DNA of 64,000 nucleotides from Azolla caroliniana. Taxonomy: Eukaryota > Polypodiophyta. The DNA is taken from positions 868,001-932,000 of the forward strand of contig JBHGNT010000012.1 in assembly GCA_043228905.1 (NCBI GenBank), read 5' to 3'. The translations under genes and the position numbers were made by a program. The stretch's first letter is position 1; the number at the start of each line of letters is the position of its first letter. This document shows, one piece after another, positions 13,277 through 24,879 of the stretch. Below the pieces are notes generated by a model. It had not been told where the DNA came from and ran no database searches. It was given only the letters and a program-made list of their open reading frames with translations.

Positions 13277-13652
13277 GGCACACAAGTACTATATTGAGGC
13301 TTGATAGCTAAGTAATAGGAAATACTAATGTCTATGAGTAATGGTTCGTTCAAAAGATACAACATTATTATGTTGGCATGAAAAAAGTAAAGCTCAATGA
13401 ACCTTAACTATCTGTTCATCTAAATAAAACAAATCTCAATAAAAGCAGGCCTAATTGGTACTAATAATGTCTCATCTATGGCTCTTACTTTTATGTTGTA
13501 GGTATAGGAATATTATATCTATGCTAACACCCAAGTTGTGGGCACACAATTACTATATTGATCCTTGATAGCCAAGTAATAGGAAATAATAATGTCTATG
13601 AGTAATGGTTCGTACAAAAAATACAACATTATTATGTTGGCATGAAAAAAGT
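13277..13652. repeat. Direct duplication of about 115 bp
   Basis: 13277-13391 and 13538-13652 are near-identical: both contain CTTGATAGC, AAGTAATAGGAAAT, AATGTCTATGAGTAATGG and ACAACATTATTATGTTGGCA. The offset is 261 bp. No coding function seen. Confidence 0.9.
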
Positions 13653-14229
13653 CTCTAATTATGCATTTTTTATTTTCATCAACATTGCTGCCATTTTCAT
13701 TATTCACGTCAGATGGGGTTCATGCTTGGCCCCCTTGTCATTATCATTTTCACTTTGTCATTGCTATTGTGTCACTATCCTTTTGTTTTTGTATTATGTT
13801 TTAGTTGGACTAGTTGAATTGTTTTTTTTTTACAAAAAAAAAATCCTTCCATTAGTCATAAAATTTTATATATGAGATTGTTATATACAAATCCCAATAG
13901 GGGCGTGATAGTTCCATCTTATGTGGAGGCCCACTGACTCAAGAAAGGGAGAGAACGACCATTGTTGGATGAAGGTTAATCATTGTCTTTCGACTCCATC
14001 ATATTGGCTCTTTAGAGTGGCTACAACTTCACTTCATATCTCCTACAATAACATTGGTTAATGCACGATTTGATTGGATAAGACCCATATACACCATTGT
14101 TTCTAGATAATCCAAAGAGCTATTGGGCTGATCAATTCCAACACAACTTGAGCTTTGGCAGTAATAGGAGTTGAGTGGATATTCTCGATTGTGGAAAACA
14201 AGATCTCATATGCCCTTATCACCAATATC
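13653..14229. other. Intergenic, no gene recognised
   Basis: Contains T- and A-homopolymer runs around 13820-13850 and no recognisable coding sequence. Confidence 0.45.
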
Positions 14230-14690
14230 ATCCCCTCCTCTTGATGTTCGTACTTTTCAACCGAACCAGAGGGTATGCCATGATAACCAACATATATCCT
14301 CCCACTTGATTGTGTCTTGCACATGGCATAATTGCAACCGAACCAGGGTATGCCATGTGCAAGACACAATCAAATGTTCGTACTTTTCAACCAAACCAGG
14401 GTATGCCATGATAACCAACATATCTCCCCCCACTTGATTGTGTCTTGCACATGGCATAATTGCAATAGGTAGCAAACCCCCCACCATATTTGATGGGTCT
14501 TTGGGCAATCCCACAGAGTTGGATTGACTCTGTTACATTTGGGCACACTACACAATTATCACCATTGACCAACATCATCCCCTCCTCTTGATGTTCATAC
14601 TCGTCAATTGGAGTTTGCCATGATAACCAATATATATTCCCGCACTTGATTGTGTCTTGCAATAGGTGGCATAATTGCAATAGGTGGTCA
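14230..14690. repeat. Degenerate tandem repeat, about three copies
   Basis: A unit of about 100-110 bp containing TTGATGTTCRTACT, GCCATGATAACCAA and CACTTGATTGTGTCTTGCA is present around 14235, 14372 and 14585. Partial reversed pieces lie between them (GCCATGTGCAAGACACAATC at 14350 is the complement of part of the unit). Frames across it are repetitive translations. Confidence 0.85.
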
Positions 14691-15580
14691 AAATTTTCCA
14701 TATTTTCATATTTTCCGCCAAAATTTGGTAATAACTGTATGGGGAACATTATATGTGTCCCATATATTTGTAGCAACTGGATCTCGAGCAATTTGAGGGG
14801 CGAGAATGTGGCGACCTAATCTAGTCGTGAATTGGAAGAAAGGGATGACTTTGCTTCCTTGACACACATAAGGATTGGGCCACATCCATTGCAAAGGGTC
14901 TTGGTAGACCTTACGTAGCTATGTATTTTCATGAGTACATGTGTCATTCTAGTTGTACTTTGATTGGATTGGGATCTACAATCCATTTAGGACATGTATA
15001 TACGAGTACTTGAATTGTCATGTTCGATGTTGATACCTCATTGTCTTGTAGTTCAGGACCTTGGATCTTGTCTACTGTTTCCCTACCTCTTGGGATCAAA
15101 GAGCCCTCCTCCTCATAGCCTACCTCTTGAATTGTTGTATTGCAAATCCAATCTTCTTTCCTTGGTCTCGCTCTTGATCATAATTGTAACTCAATCATTA
15201 GAGTGGGTGCATGTCCAATCGAACTTCAAGTTTTCCATATATATTTATTTGAATTGAATTCGAGTGAACAAGAGAGATTCATTTAAGATGAATGAAAATA
15301 TCATATTAAAGAAACATCATGTTATCTTCCATTACATGATTTTAACTTACAATTCCATTAAATTAAAATACCTTGTTGGTAACACATCAACACACATAAT
15401 CAAAAATGAAATGGAATGATGAAAATAAATACCATAGCCATGGAAAATATTAGTAATATGATTGTTATTAGGCGAACTGTCCACAATTTGGACCTTTTGA
15501 TGCAACAAATAGACTCTTTAGTGAAATATATATTCATAATGATGTAAATATTATCTTCCTTCTAACCAAGATTTAAATAC
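14691..15580. other. Intergenic, no gene recognised
   Basis: Short frames only, no recognised family. The minus-strand frame 14706-14894 is open but resembles nothing I know. Confidence 0.45.
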
Positions 15581-16055
15581 GTGCAAGAGGATCTAGTGCG
15601 GCCCCCAGAGGAAGTGATCATGGACATATGGTTTGCGCTTATCAGTTGCCTACAAGGGCAATTGGACGAGGTTTGCAACCATTCCAATGACGTGGTTACT
15701 GCCCATTTGCGCTTTTGGCAGAAATGGCGGAACACGCCTATGGTGACACAAGGAGGAAGTAGCCTGAGGTGGAACTACCAACCCCCACGCTGGTTGTTTT
15801 CGTCTCACTTACCACCCTCCCTTCGTTGTCGACCCCAGGAGTTGTCTCGTACTAGCCATCACTAAAGGGCACCGTTTTTAGCTATAGGTGCTTACATTAA
15901 GTAGTCAATCCGAAAGGCGATGTAACTAGTCTCATTTTCTTGAACTTGATCGGGGGGAGATTCCTCAATCTATGTATAAGCCTCCTTGTACAATCTCTTT
16001 GTAATAATCCTTCCTAACTAATGGGAAAGTAGCTTCATTTTGGAAAAAAAATAAA
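15581..16055 (+). pseudogene. Probable LINE 3' end remnant
   Basis: The 94-codon frame 15581-15865 ends with LRWNYQPPRWLF. A closely similar RWNYVPP-WLF segment follows the LINE ORF1-type fragment at 58085, so both probably belong to one LINE family. The sequence then runs non-coding into an A-rich tail near 16044, as a LINE 3' end would. There is no RT or endonuclease piece here, so the assignment rests on that shared motif and the tail. Confidence 0.4.
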
Positions 16056-16483
16056 TAGGTGCAAGAGATTCTCCTTAAAACCCCATTTTTTTGCCAGAAA
16101 TGCTTCTAGATTAAAAAATGGTTCTCTCTTTGTTTCTATCTTTAGATGCATGTATTTGACGAGTTTGCCTTTTATGCTCCCCAGAACACATCTTGGGCTT
16201 AATCCATAAGTTATAACTCCTTACATCACATTCTTTTGCTAAAATGATTGTCGTAGCCAAGTCCATCTTCAAAAGTCCTTTTGTGATTATCAATCCAATC
16301 ATATTTGATTCCGTTAATTGTGAACTTTTATCAAACAAGACATTTCATCCAACACATGGATGTGGTTTCACATCCACAAATTTCCCTACTTATCAACAAA
16401 CCAATCAATGTATAGGAGTTCTATACAAATTCCAATATTAGTGTTTTTTAAACAATAAACACAGGTTTATACCCTTAACCCTT

Positions 16484-17045
16484 GTGCAATCTATTATTGG
16501 TTATTGGTGTACTTCACATGTTTCCACAAGTCTTTCATGGTTTTACATTATTCGAGACCACACTGATTGTTTCTCCTAATTCTAAATTCACAAAATTTCT
16601 TTTCGATAAACCATGGGTTGTGAAGACAATAAAATTGATTGACTTAGGCATACTAAAAAACATCTAGGCCAAGCGCATTGGCAATGCAAAAGAATTATTA
16701 ATTAATGTGGTAGGAGGTCTCAATGTAATGCAAGTGCAATCTATTATTGGTTATTGGTGTACTTCACATGTTTCCACAAGTCTTTCATGGTTTTACATTA
16801 TTCGAGACCACACTGATTGTTTCTCCTAATTCTAAATTCACAAAATTTCTTTTCGATAAACCATGGGTTGTGAAGACAATAAAATTGATTGACTTAGGCA
16901 TACTAAAAAACATCTAGGCCAAGCGCATTGGCAATGCAAAAGAATTATTAATTAATGTGGTAGGAGGTCTCAATGTAATGCAATGGTTTGACACACATCT
17001 GGTTATAACCTCCTCAATGTAATGCAATGGTTTGACACACATTAT
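16484..17045. repeat. Perfect 250-bp tandem duplication plus a 43-bp echo
   Basis: 16484-16733 and 16734-16983 read as identical by eye. Directly after, CAATGTAATGCAATGGTTTG recurs at about 16971 and 17015. The lack of divergence implies either a very recent event or an assembly artefact. The unit has an open stretch (CHMFPQVFHGFTLFETT and onward) with no recognisable family. Confidence 0.95.
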
Positions 17046-17716
17046 AGTTATAATATCATTCTCTAAACTATTGTTATGTAGTTCCTCTGAGATGAATCAG
17101 CAAGTGAGAAGTGGCAATTTGGTTGATTCCCCAAACCAAATGCAAAACAATCACAGCCATAACTGAGGCCTCTGTCCGGGTTTGAATAGCTTGCTTGTTT
17201 GTGGATTGGTCATAATGCTGATGGAAAAAAAATTCCCAAAGTTGGAGTGAGTTTCAGGCTTTATGAAGCATCCTTGTAACAAGGGGCTTTAGGAGGAAAA
17301 AACTATGTTTAAGGGGAATGAAGAAAGCAACAAAAACAAATGTAAGATGATTATTCAATCTAGGTCCTTGTATCCTAAGGAGAAAATATTCAAAGGAGAA
17401 TTTGGATGGCCCAAGTGGAGAAAGGTGTGAACCATTTGAATGTGAGTTCATCAATATTGGTGGTACCATTTTTAAGATTCTTACATTTGCTCCAACACAA
17501 ATAGAAAAGGTGACACCTTGTAGATGCAAATAATGTTGCGTTAAGAGCACGTAGATGAAGAGACCTCCAATACGAACAGATTTTTTTTTCCCCGCAAAAA
17601 ATTGTATGATAGAATTGAATCTAGATTTGTGATGCAAGTTACTAAAATGAGCAAATTATATATACTTTCAGTGAATAAATGCAAATATGGCACAAAGTAC
17701 CTTAAGGAAATGGTTG
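17046..17716. other. 3' flank of SKIP35-like gene
   Basis: Contains the 3' UTR of the minus-strand gene and no recognisable second gene. A 127-codon frame at 17254-17637 has no family resemblance and is treated as chance. Confidence 0.5.
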
Positions 17717-20700
17717 TCAGTAACCATTGACAAGAAAAGATGGTAACCTTGCCTCAATAATGGCAAGAAGGTCTTCTTTATTGAATCCTTCTATCTCTTT
17801 TGCAGAGTAATCTTTCCCTCCGAGTCGTATTGCGGCCTCCACAAGTTGACCCCGAAGCCATTGAGAGAGGAGAACCCCAGAGCTCCCCACACATTGCTTG
17901 TATAGGGGGAAATAGGCTATAGTAACTTGCAATTGTAAAGGAAGCTCTAGAAGACGAAGAGCTGATGTGCCTCTCTTAATAGCTCTCATCGTGTTTGTAT
18001 GATGAGCTTCACCCACCAACCGGCCCAACACAAAAGCTTCGTCCGACCATTCGGCTTTGAAGAATGACTTCAACTCAGTTGATATTGATTCATCGTCAAG
18101 CTTCGACATACTATCGGCAACCGCATAAGTCGCCTCAGAGTTTTTCAGGAAATCTGATCGGAGAAGAAATGCGATTCCTTCAGAGCAGCCCGAGCTTCGC
18201 TCTCCTGCAGCTTTCAGAATGTCAAGGCTCAATGCATGTAGCACGTGAAGAGGAATCTCTTTGAGAAGGTACTCTGACACGATGATTCTACTGCTTGATG
18301 CGGCGGCCGTGAGAGCTAGGCAAAGCTCCATCTCTCTACATCCCCTCTCAACAAACCATTTCACAACTTGCATACAGCCTCTATCTGCGGCTCGCATCAA
18401 AGGACCCAAGAATGCATTTGTGTTACCATCGATAACCAGACACTCCATTGTCCCTATCTTGCAATAGTGAGACGCAAATCCCAATGCCAGATCCACATCC
18501 ACTTCAATACCATTCCGTTGAGCTATCTGAATCACATGAATGACAGCTAAGTTTTGGAATTCCATAGTATCATTTATAAGTCTAACTAACTTTCAATATA
18601 GCAGGATACAGTACCTATCATTTAGAAAAGCCAAAATGGTATCATTCATAAATCTAAAATAGCTTTGTGATTCTGATGGTGAAATATCATTTATAAATAT
18701 AACAAGGATTCATTTTCGAAGTTTATAATATACATCCAAAGTGCACATATGTTCTGGATTCCAAGGATACAGTATCTTTACTAAATCTAATTAAATATGA
18801 GATTCCATAACCTCGATTACCATTGTGTTCATAGATTTAAAAAGGTTCAGGTTCAGATAGCATACTATATAGCAACTTCTTAATTAGGATTATAACCCAT
18901 TAGTCAGAAGTTCTAGTATAAATAAAGCTTGTCCATCCAAGAGAAACTTGACTGTATTTAGTGTTTGACTTATTATGAACCAATCAAAGAGAAATTTAAG
19001 CACACCCAGATACTAGGAAAAAAAGTGTCATGGAAGAAAAACAAAAAGCTTAGGACAGGCACAGTTTTTAGCATACATGAAACATACACATACATGTTGG
19101 ATGTATATTTCAAGGTCTCAGACAGAAACATACACAGGTAAAATAAATAGTACTCAACAACAGTAAAACAGATGAAATTATGAGACACACAGCTAGTACA
19201 AAGTAAGAATCTGTGATAGAAAGACTGAGAGATAACACAAGGGCCATTTACACAAACTCTATACCCTAAAGGGAGAATCCAAGTTCCTGTAGAGCCAAAT
19301 GGCCAGGATACTCACGGTAAGTATTGCCTCATGATGTGGTCATCACTCTCAAGAAAATCCTCATCACAAGTTTTCAGCTCTCCAACATACAAACATTATG
19401 GGAGAGTTCTTCTGTTCTGATGTTTACCATGGTGAGCTATGTGGACAAGCTCTAATGGAAAACTAAACTCAACTTCAGACATAAATGCAAGTAAACAATT
19501 AGGGAAACATTGCCTGACCTTCAAGTCCATCACATAAACCTCAAGACTATGCTTAGAAACTGAAGATGGTGTAGTGAACAATAGAATAGTCCTCAAACGA
19601 AGAAGGAATTTACTTAGGCTAAAAGCCAAAGTCGCTCTTGTTTTGAAACCTACAGAAGTTTAATTACTTCAAGAAAGCTTGAATATGCTGCACAAAATCC
19701 AGGTCAAAACATATCTACAGGTTTATATACCCACGTATATGAGTTAAATGCACAAGCTTCCTTGCTATGTAACCGAACAAGACAATCAAAATGGGTTACA
19801 GAACTTCCCCACATATACACTTGCCTTGAAATTCCGAATAAAGTGTGCCTTCACATTTCACAACATACTACAACAAACCTTGCTCCTGCCTCAAGCATAA
19901 ACACTAATTATGCAAAGAGTATGTACAAAAATAGGTCATTTATGTATCCAATGCACTCAAGAATGAAGAAAAGTATCTGTCAAAACATTAATGCTCATAG
20001 GACATGCATAAAAGGCAAGCACAACAACACATAACATTAAAAAAAATCACTGAAGAAAAAATAAACATTAATGAATTCGTGTATATATATATATATTATT
20101 GATTTTTTAGGATGTGTTACCTGAAGTAGAATGCGAACCAATTCGGTGCTGCCAAATCTTGCTGCCTCCAGGAAGCACTGATTCACGTTATCAGCTCCCC
20201 CCTCGACAAGCATCCCTAATAAACCTTGCATGGCACTTGCAGCAATACCAGAGGCCCACCCAGAATCAATAGCAGTGGAAAACAGAGTAAGTGGAAAGCA
20301 TGCTGCATCAAATGCCTCAGTGTAATCCTTTGCACTAAGACGGTCCCCAGCCAATTCTAAAAACCTCTTGAAAGCTTTGAGCTGGAGCTGAGATTCTATT
20401 GAAGAACTATAGGCAGCTATTTCTTCCCCTCCGATTCCTCGTTTTCTTGCACGCGAGTGTGAACCGATGCATTTTAATGCCCATTCTGTAAACCTCTGCA
20501 CCTTGATAGCTGCTTCTGCTTTAAGCATCTCATCCACACTGCATTCTTGAAGTCTTTCTCTCAATCTGAGGCACATATCAGAAGCTACCTCAACAAAGAC
20601 AGAAAGCATTACCTATTTAGGGGGTGGGAACTCTCTTATCATATAACCAGTAATAATTAAACACATTTAGTGGAGCAAACAATAGAAAAGCTAGAGATAT

Positions 20701-22009
20701 GTCTCACTTTTCCAGCTGTGCTCCCCGCTGCTCGGCCTCAGGTCAGGGGGTACAGCAGGGTAGGTGATACACAACTCTAGTTTCTCTCTTGTTTACACTG
20801 TTGTATGTTAGTGGAGCAAACAATAGAGAAGCTAGAGATATGTCTCACTTTTACAGCTGTGCTCCCTGCTGCTCAGCCTCAGGTCAGGGGGTACAGCAGG
20901 GTAGGTGATACACAACTCTAGTTTCTCTCTTGTTTACACTGTTGTATGTTAACCAACCAAAAAACAAACAATTTTCTAGCTTCTCTAAATCATAGCTAAT
21001 CCTGTTATTAGAAGAGACTATCCTAATACTACCTTATGACCAACAGGGAAATGAGCATGTTACTAGCATCTCTTAGCCACTAAATGCGGTTCATTATAGC
21101 TAAATTATATGAGGAAAGCTCCTCCTAAACATAACCCAACATTCAGATGGAAAACAAGCACAAGTCTAGCTTCTCTCTCTTTAATGCTGATTACATTTAA
21201 TTATTATTATGTTAGGTGAGATAGTCCTAGCATTGTGATTGATGCTCAAACAAACTTGATTATCGCATCTCTCCTCTTTACAACTGATTGTATTTACTTA
21301 TTGTTAATTGTGTGACTAAGTATCATCTGACGATCAACAAGAAGGCAAGACGAAATTACAACCTTTTGTCAAATACTAACCTTTGGGCCATGACCGTGAC
21401 AGTGTCTGCAAGGCTCATGGTTCGACTCCGACAAGCCGAGACACATGATGCAAGAAAAGAGGTTCGAAGAGCTGCCCTTGTGAAATCATGTGCTCCTGCT
21501 TCAACCAACTTCTCAATAAGCCTTGTTGCCCCCTTTAACTCCTCATGAGTACACAAGAACCATACTGAATCAAGTGTGATACAAAGCCCATCATTCAGTC
21601 TTTGCAAATCAGCCAATGGAATCAAACTCTCGGCGAGATTCCAATCATGAGATCCTACTGCAAGCTGAAAAGATCGTCCAATCTCGATCTTGTCTCTCCT
21701 ATGTTCATACCTTCTTGAACTTCCTCTCTCTCTTGATCTTCCTTTCATAGTTCGACATTTCCCTAAATTTGCTTGCTCTTGGGTTTCATCATGTGAATAC
21801 CATACCTCTTCATTCGATCTTATATGGACTGATCGGGTTCTATATGTAGAGCCCACATCTTCTTCGTCTATCATATCGACTAGAGATTCATCAGCTGAAT
21901 GTTCAGAACCAAAGCTAGTTGTACACTCACAGTGTGAACTTAGTTGGCATTCAATACTCTTAACCACTGATGAAGCTTCATCTTCTTCCATAGCTATGGC
22001 CTCATCCAT
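17717..22009 (-). CDS. SKIP35: Ankyrin-repeat protein SKIP35-like, 3 exons
   Basis: Exons (minus) 21381-22009, 20121-20565 and 17717-18526 have GT/AG borders and join in frame to 627 aa, about the length of Arabidopsis SKIP35. That protein was found as an interactor of the SKP1-like subunit of SCF ubiquitin ligases, so a role in ubiquitin-linked regulation is the family inference. Conserved blocks in order: ALDSVWFL-equivalent (TLDSVWFLCTHEEL), RAALRTSFLASCVSAC, MSLADTVTVMAQR at the first splice site, FTEWALKCIGSHSR, YTEAFDAACFPLTLFSTA, GLLGMLVEGGADNVNQCFLE, FGSTELVRILLQ at the second splice site, LALGFASHYCKIGTMECLV, FLGPLMRAADRGCMQVVKWF and SQWLRGQLVEAA near the end. Ankyrin helices lie in the middle third. 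The acidic, Ser/Arg-rich first 100 residues are variable. ATG context is good (GCCATGG). No lesions seen. Confidence 0.95.
20667..20948. repeat. 141-bp tandem duplication in SKIP35-like intron 1
   Basis: TTAGTGGAGCAAACAATAGA begins copies at 20667 and 20808, and the unit ends TGTTGTATGTTA. The copies differ at only a few positions. It is GC-richer than its surroundings (CCTCAGGTCAGGGGGTACAG) and lies wholly inside the intron 20566-21380. Confidence 0.95.
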
Positions 22010-22021
22010 GGCTTCTCAGAA

Positions 22022-22076
22022 TTATATGCTACTATATATATGTATATGTTTATGCATAAACATATACGTATATATA
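22022..22076 (-). promoter_or_regulatory. Palindrome and short uORF in SKIP35-like leader
   Basis: 22033-22076 is a 44-nt inverted repeat centred on TTTATGCATAAA with one mismatched pair, able to form a long AU-rich hairpin in the mRNA just before the start codon. An upstream ATG inside it opens a 13-codon frame (22063-22022) that ends before the main ATG at 22009. An effect on translation is inference. Confidence 0.6.
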
Positions 22077-22104
22077 TTTAGAATAGCGATCTTTATCTGA
22101 TAGA

Positions 22105-22188
22105 AACAAGAAAATTATATAGCAAAAGAAACCAAAATCAGATCAAAACCTGCAGAATGAGTCTCTGCGAAATGGAAAAGAGCTTACT
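22105..22188 (-). other. Probable 5'-UTR intron of SKIP35-like gene
   Basis: On the minus strand CTCAGAA is followed by GTAAGC (donor at 22187), and a pyrimidine-rich TTTCTATCAG acceptor lies near 22105, so the transcript probably has an upstream non-coding exon reaching into the CT tract at 22460. The alternative acceptor CTGCAG is nearer 22150. Boundaries are predictions from splice signals only. Confidence 0.4.
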
Positions 22189-22459
22189 TCTGAGGAACTA
22201 GGAGATCGACCGTTCCTCCTCCGTTCTTCGTTCTTCGTTCTTCTTTCCTTTTCTTTTCTTTGAGAAATCCTTGTCTTTTGATCGGCAAATCCAAGCCTTT
22301 TTCGGAGAGAAGGGCAGGAACTGATATAGAAGTAAAGAATGGGTGAGGTAAAGGGGAGATCGAAGCTATGGCGATGGGGTGAGTTAGTCTGTGTATTTCA
22401 GGAAGAAGAAGCAGAAGATGGGCAGCTTCAAACAGAATAGCCACAATAGAGTATGAGTA

Positions 22460-22580
22460 CTCTCTCTCTCTCTCTCTATGGACATCTATGTGATGTCCAT
22501 GACCATGACCATCTATGTGATGTCCATGGACCATGACCATGACCATCTATGTGATGTCCATGACCATGACCATGATGGCC
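22460..22580. repeat. CT tract and CCATGACCAT minisatellite
   Basis: A (CT)n run at 22460-22478 (GA on the transcribed strand of the SKIP35-like leader) is followed by irregular repeats of GACCATGACCATCTATGTGATGTCCAT to 22580. Confidence 0.9.
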
Positions 22581-22719
22581 ATGATCTCATGTCTATTTGC
22601 TACCAAATCATAAAGAGGCCTTTTGAGGGAATCGCAGCCACGAACAATGCAGGGTGCATTTCGAAAGTCTCGCGTCATCTGCGTTGTCAAGTCCCGATCC
22701 ACAAAAAACTAACTCGGCT

Positions 22720-23560
22720 CTGATCAGCCTCTATCACGATGATCCCGGGCAGTTGGAATTTCGAACCAGGCTTTTGTCTAGCATGTGACACGTCTATCTA
22801 ACCTAGCTCTGACCAGCCTTTGTCACATCAATCCTGTGCAATTGGAATTTCTAACCAGGCTCTGTCCAACCTCCGTCATGTCTATCTAACTTGGCTCTAT
22901 CCCTGTGTCTGTCATGTCTAACCAGGATTTGTCCAACCTCTATCACGTCTAACCTGGCTCGGTTCTTGCCTCTGTCATGTCTAACTCGATCGAAAGTTGC
23001 TAACTTTACTGTCTTTTTTCTAACCCCGCTACCCCCCCCCCCCCCCACCCAAAGTTTGAAACCCGACCACCTGCATCTAACCCGGCTCAAATTTTTGAAG
23101 AGACCAAAAACTTCTAAGATCGTCCAAAAAATTCAAAAACATATTCAAAGATCAAAATATCCGAGTTTTAGGTATAAAAACTCTAGTCACCAAAAACTTA
23201 TGCCATCACCGAATGTAAACGAAAGGTCAAAGATCATTGCAGACGCCTAACCTTCTTAGATTTCATCCACCATAAAAAATTTAGCCACCATTTTTTATTT
23301 TTTGAAGAGACTAAAAACTTCAAAGATCACAAAATTTCAGTCACCAAAATCTTCAAAGGTCATACATTTATGCAAAACCAAAAACTTCAAAAAACATGAG
23401 AAACCAATATTCCAATAATCCAAATTTTCATATTTCAGCATCCATAAAAATTCTAAGCCACCATAAATATTTCAGCCACAAAAAATATTGCAGCCCTAAA
23501 AAATTTAGCCACCATAAAAAAAGTTTGATCATACATATTCAACCTTAAAAATCAAAGGAT
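22720..23560. repeat. Degenerate minisatellites
   Basis: 22720-22990 repeats variants of GTCATGTCTATCTAACCTGGCTCTGTCCAGCCT at roughly 35-70 bp spacing. A C9-16 run follows at 23034. 23090-23560 repeats variants of CACCATAAAAAATTTCAGC and AAAACTTCAAAGATC. Open frames here are by-products. Confidence 0.75.
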
Positions 23561-23599
23561 GTAAACAATAAGTTAGAGATCATATCTCTTGTTCAGAGG

Positions 23600-24420
23600 A
23601 TGGCCTGAGTTGGCAGATCCGTTGATAGAGGTGGTTTCTTTTAACAACACTTACTTTGGGCAACAAGTTTGAATCCATGTTGTTTTAGCATGGAAATGAC
23701 ACAATTAAACATGGTAATGTGTTTGTGTGATGTTTTGCCATTTGCAACAATCCAACTTTGATGGTCTTGAGCAATAACATTAGTTATGACATTCTATTCT
23801 ATCCAAGATTTATCAATTACTATGTCATTTGGCCTCACACTTAGCATCCTTGCAAATATAACTTTCAAGCAAGTTTCCAATGCTATTTTCTCTTGATTTG
23901 AGCCCTGGTTAACTACAAATCTATACCATAGTGGGATCCCGATTCCATGGTGTTTGTGCAACTGTTGCATTTAACAAAAGTTGAAATTGATTTGTACATT
24001 TGCGACAATTGCCCACATATTTCCAAGTTCCAACATCAATTGATCTTGAAGTATTAAGATAAATGGTTGTAGGGTTAGATATCCATTTGGACAAGGCAAG
24101 TATTGTTAAACATGTGTCACTTTCCTTTGCTCTTTAAGTGCAAAGGCATCTTGCATCATCGAAGACCAATCACCTTTCGACAATGCACTTCTTATTTTTA
24201 GCTTATTGTTCATATTATGCACCTCCCTCAATATCATAAGGAATCTAAAAGAAACAAATTCTAATGGACTAGCCTTAGATTTGTGAAATGGGTTTCTTCA
24301 CATGGTCATCTTGTCAACATGCCTTGCACACCCAACATCAAATAAATCATATTTGCAACAACTTATTATATTAGGATCTAGGCCAGAAATGATACACATA
24401 AGGTCTCATTCTTGGGACAT
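23600..24420 (-). pseudogene. Decayed protein-like remnant, unidentified
   Basis: Minus-strand pieces read like a once-coding sequence across several frames: DVGTWKYVGNCRKCTNQFQL, then ALETCLKVIFARMLSVRPND, then WIVANGKTSHKHITMFNCVI. Stops and frame changes separate them. I do not recognise the family. A DNA-transposon or retroelement origin is likely given the surroundings. It lies just downstream of the gypsy pol in the same orientation but does not look like a continuation of it. Confidence 0.35.
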
Positions 24421-24518
24421 AACGACTATGGCAATTGTATACATAAATGCTCACAATCCCATGTTTAACCCCTTCATTCACTCTTATTGTTAGGATCACG
24501 AGATTTATTTATATGTAT

Positions 24519-24538
24519 GTATATATATATATATATAT

Positions 24539-24627
<89 letters not shown>
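24519..24627. repeat. (TA)n-(GA)n microsatellite
   Basis: Pure TA dinucleotides to about 24587, then GA dinucleotides to 24627. Confidence 0.97.
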
Positions 24628-24629
<2 letters not shown>

Positions 24630-24879
24630 GATAGGATGGAAATATATTATAAAAAAGGAAGAGCACAAAAATAGGAATAACTTTGAGGCTTAAGACTGGT
24701 TTGAACTAATTTGATATTTTTGGAGCATTATAATAGTTATCTTAACAGTAAGCCTTTGACACGTGTATCGTAAGTTCAAATCTTTTTTGGGTCAATATGT
24801 GCATGTTATCATGACACTATCCCCCTCTTTGAATGAAGAGTATTAGGAGTTGTCATTGGTGAAGGACTTGGTTTGTTTG

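Noticed and set aside
17254-17637. 127-codon minus frame downstream of the SKIP35-like gene
   Set aside because: No family resemblance, hydrophobic low-information composition, and position in the 3' flank of another gene.
22478-23250. Open frames over 22.5-23.2 kb on both strands
   Set aside because: They translate minisatellite and low-complexity DNA; residues repeat with the DNA period.
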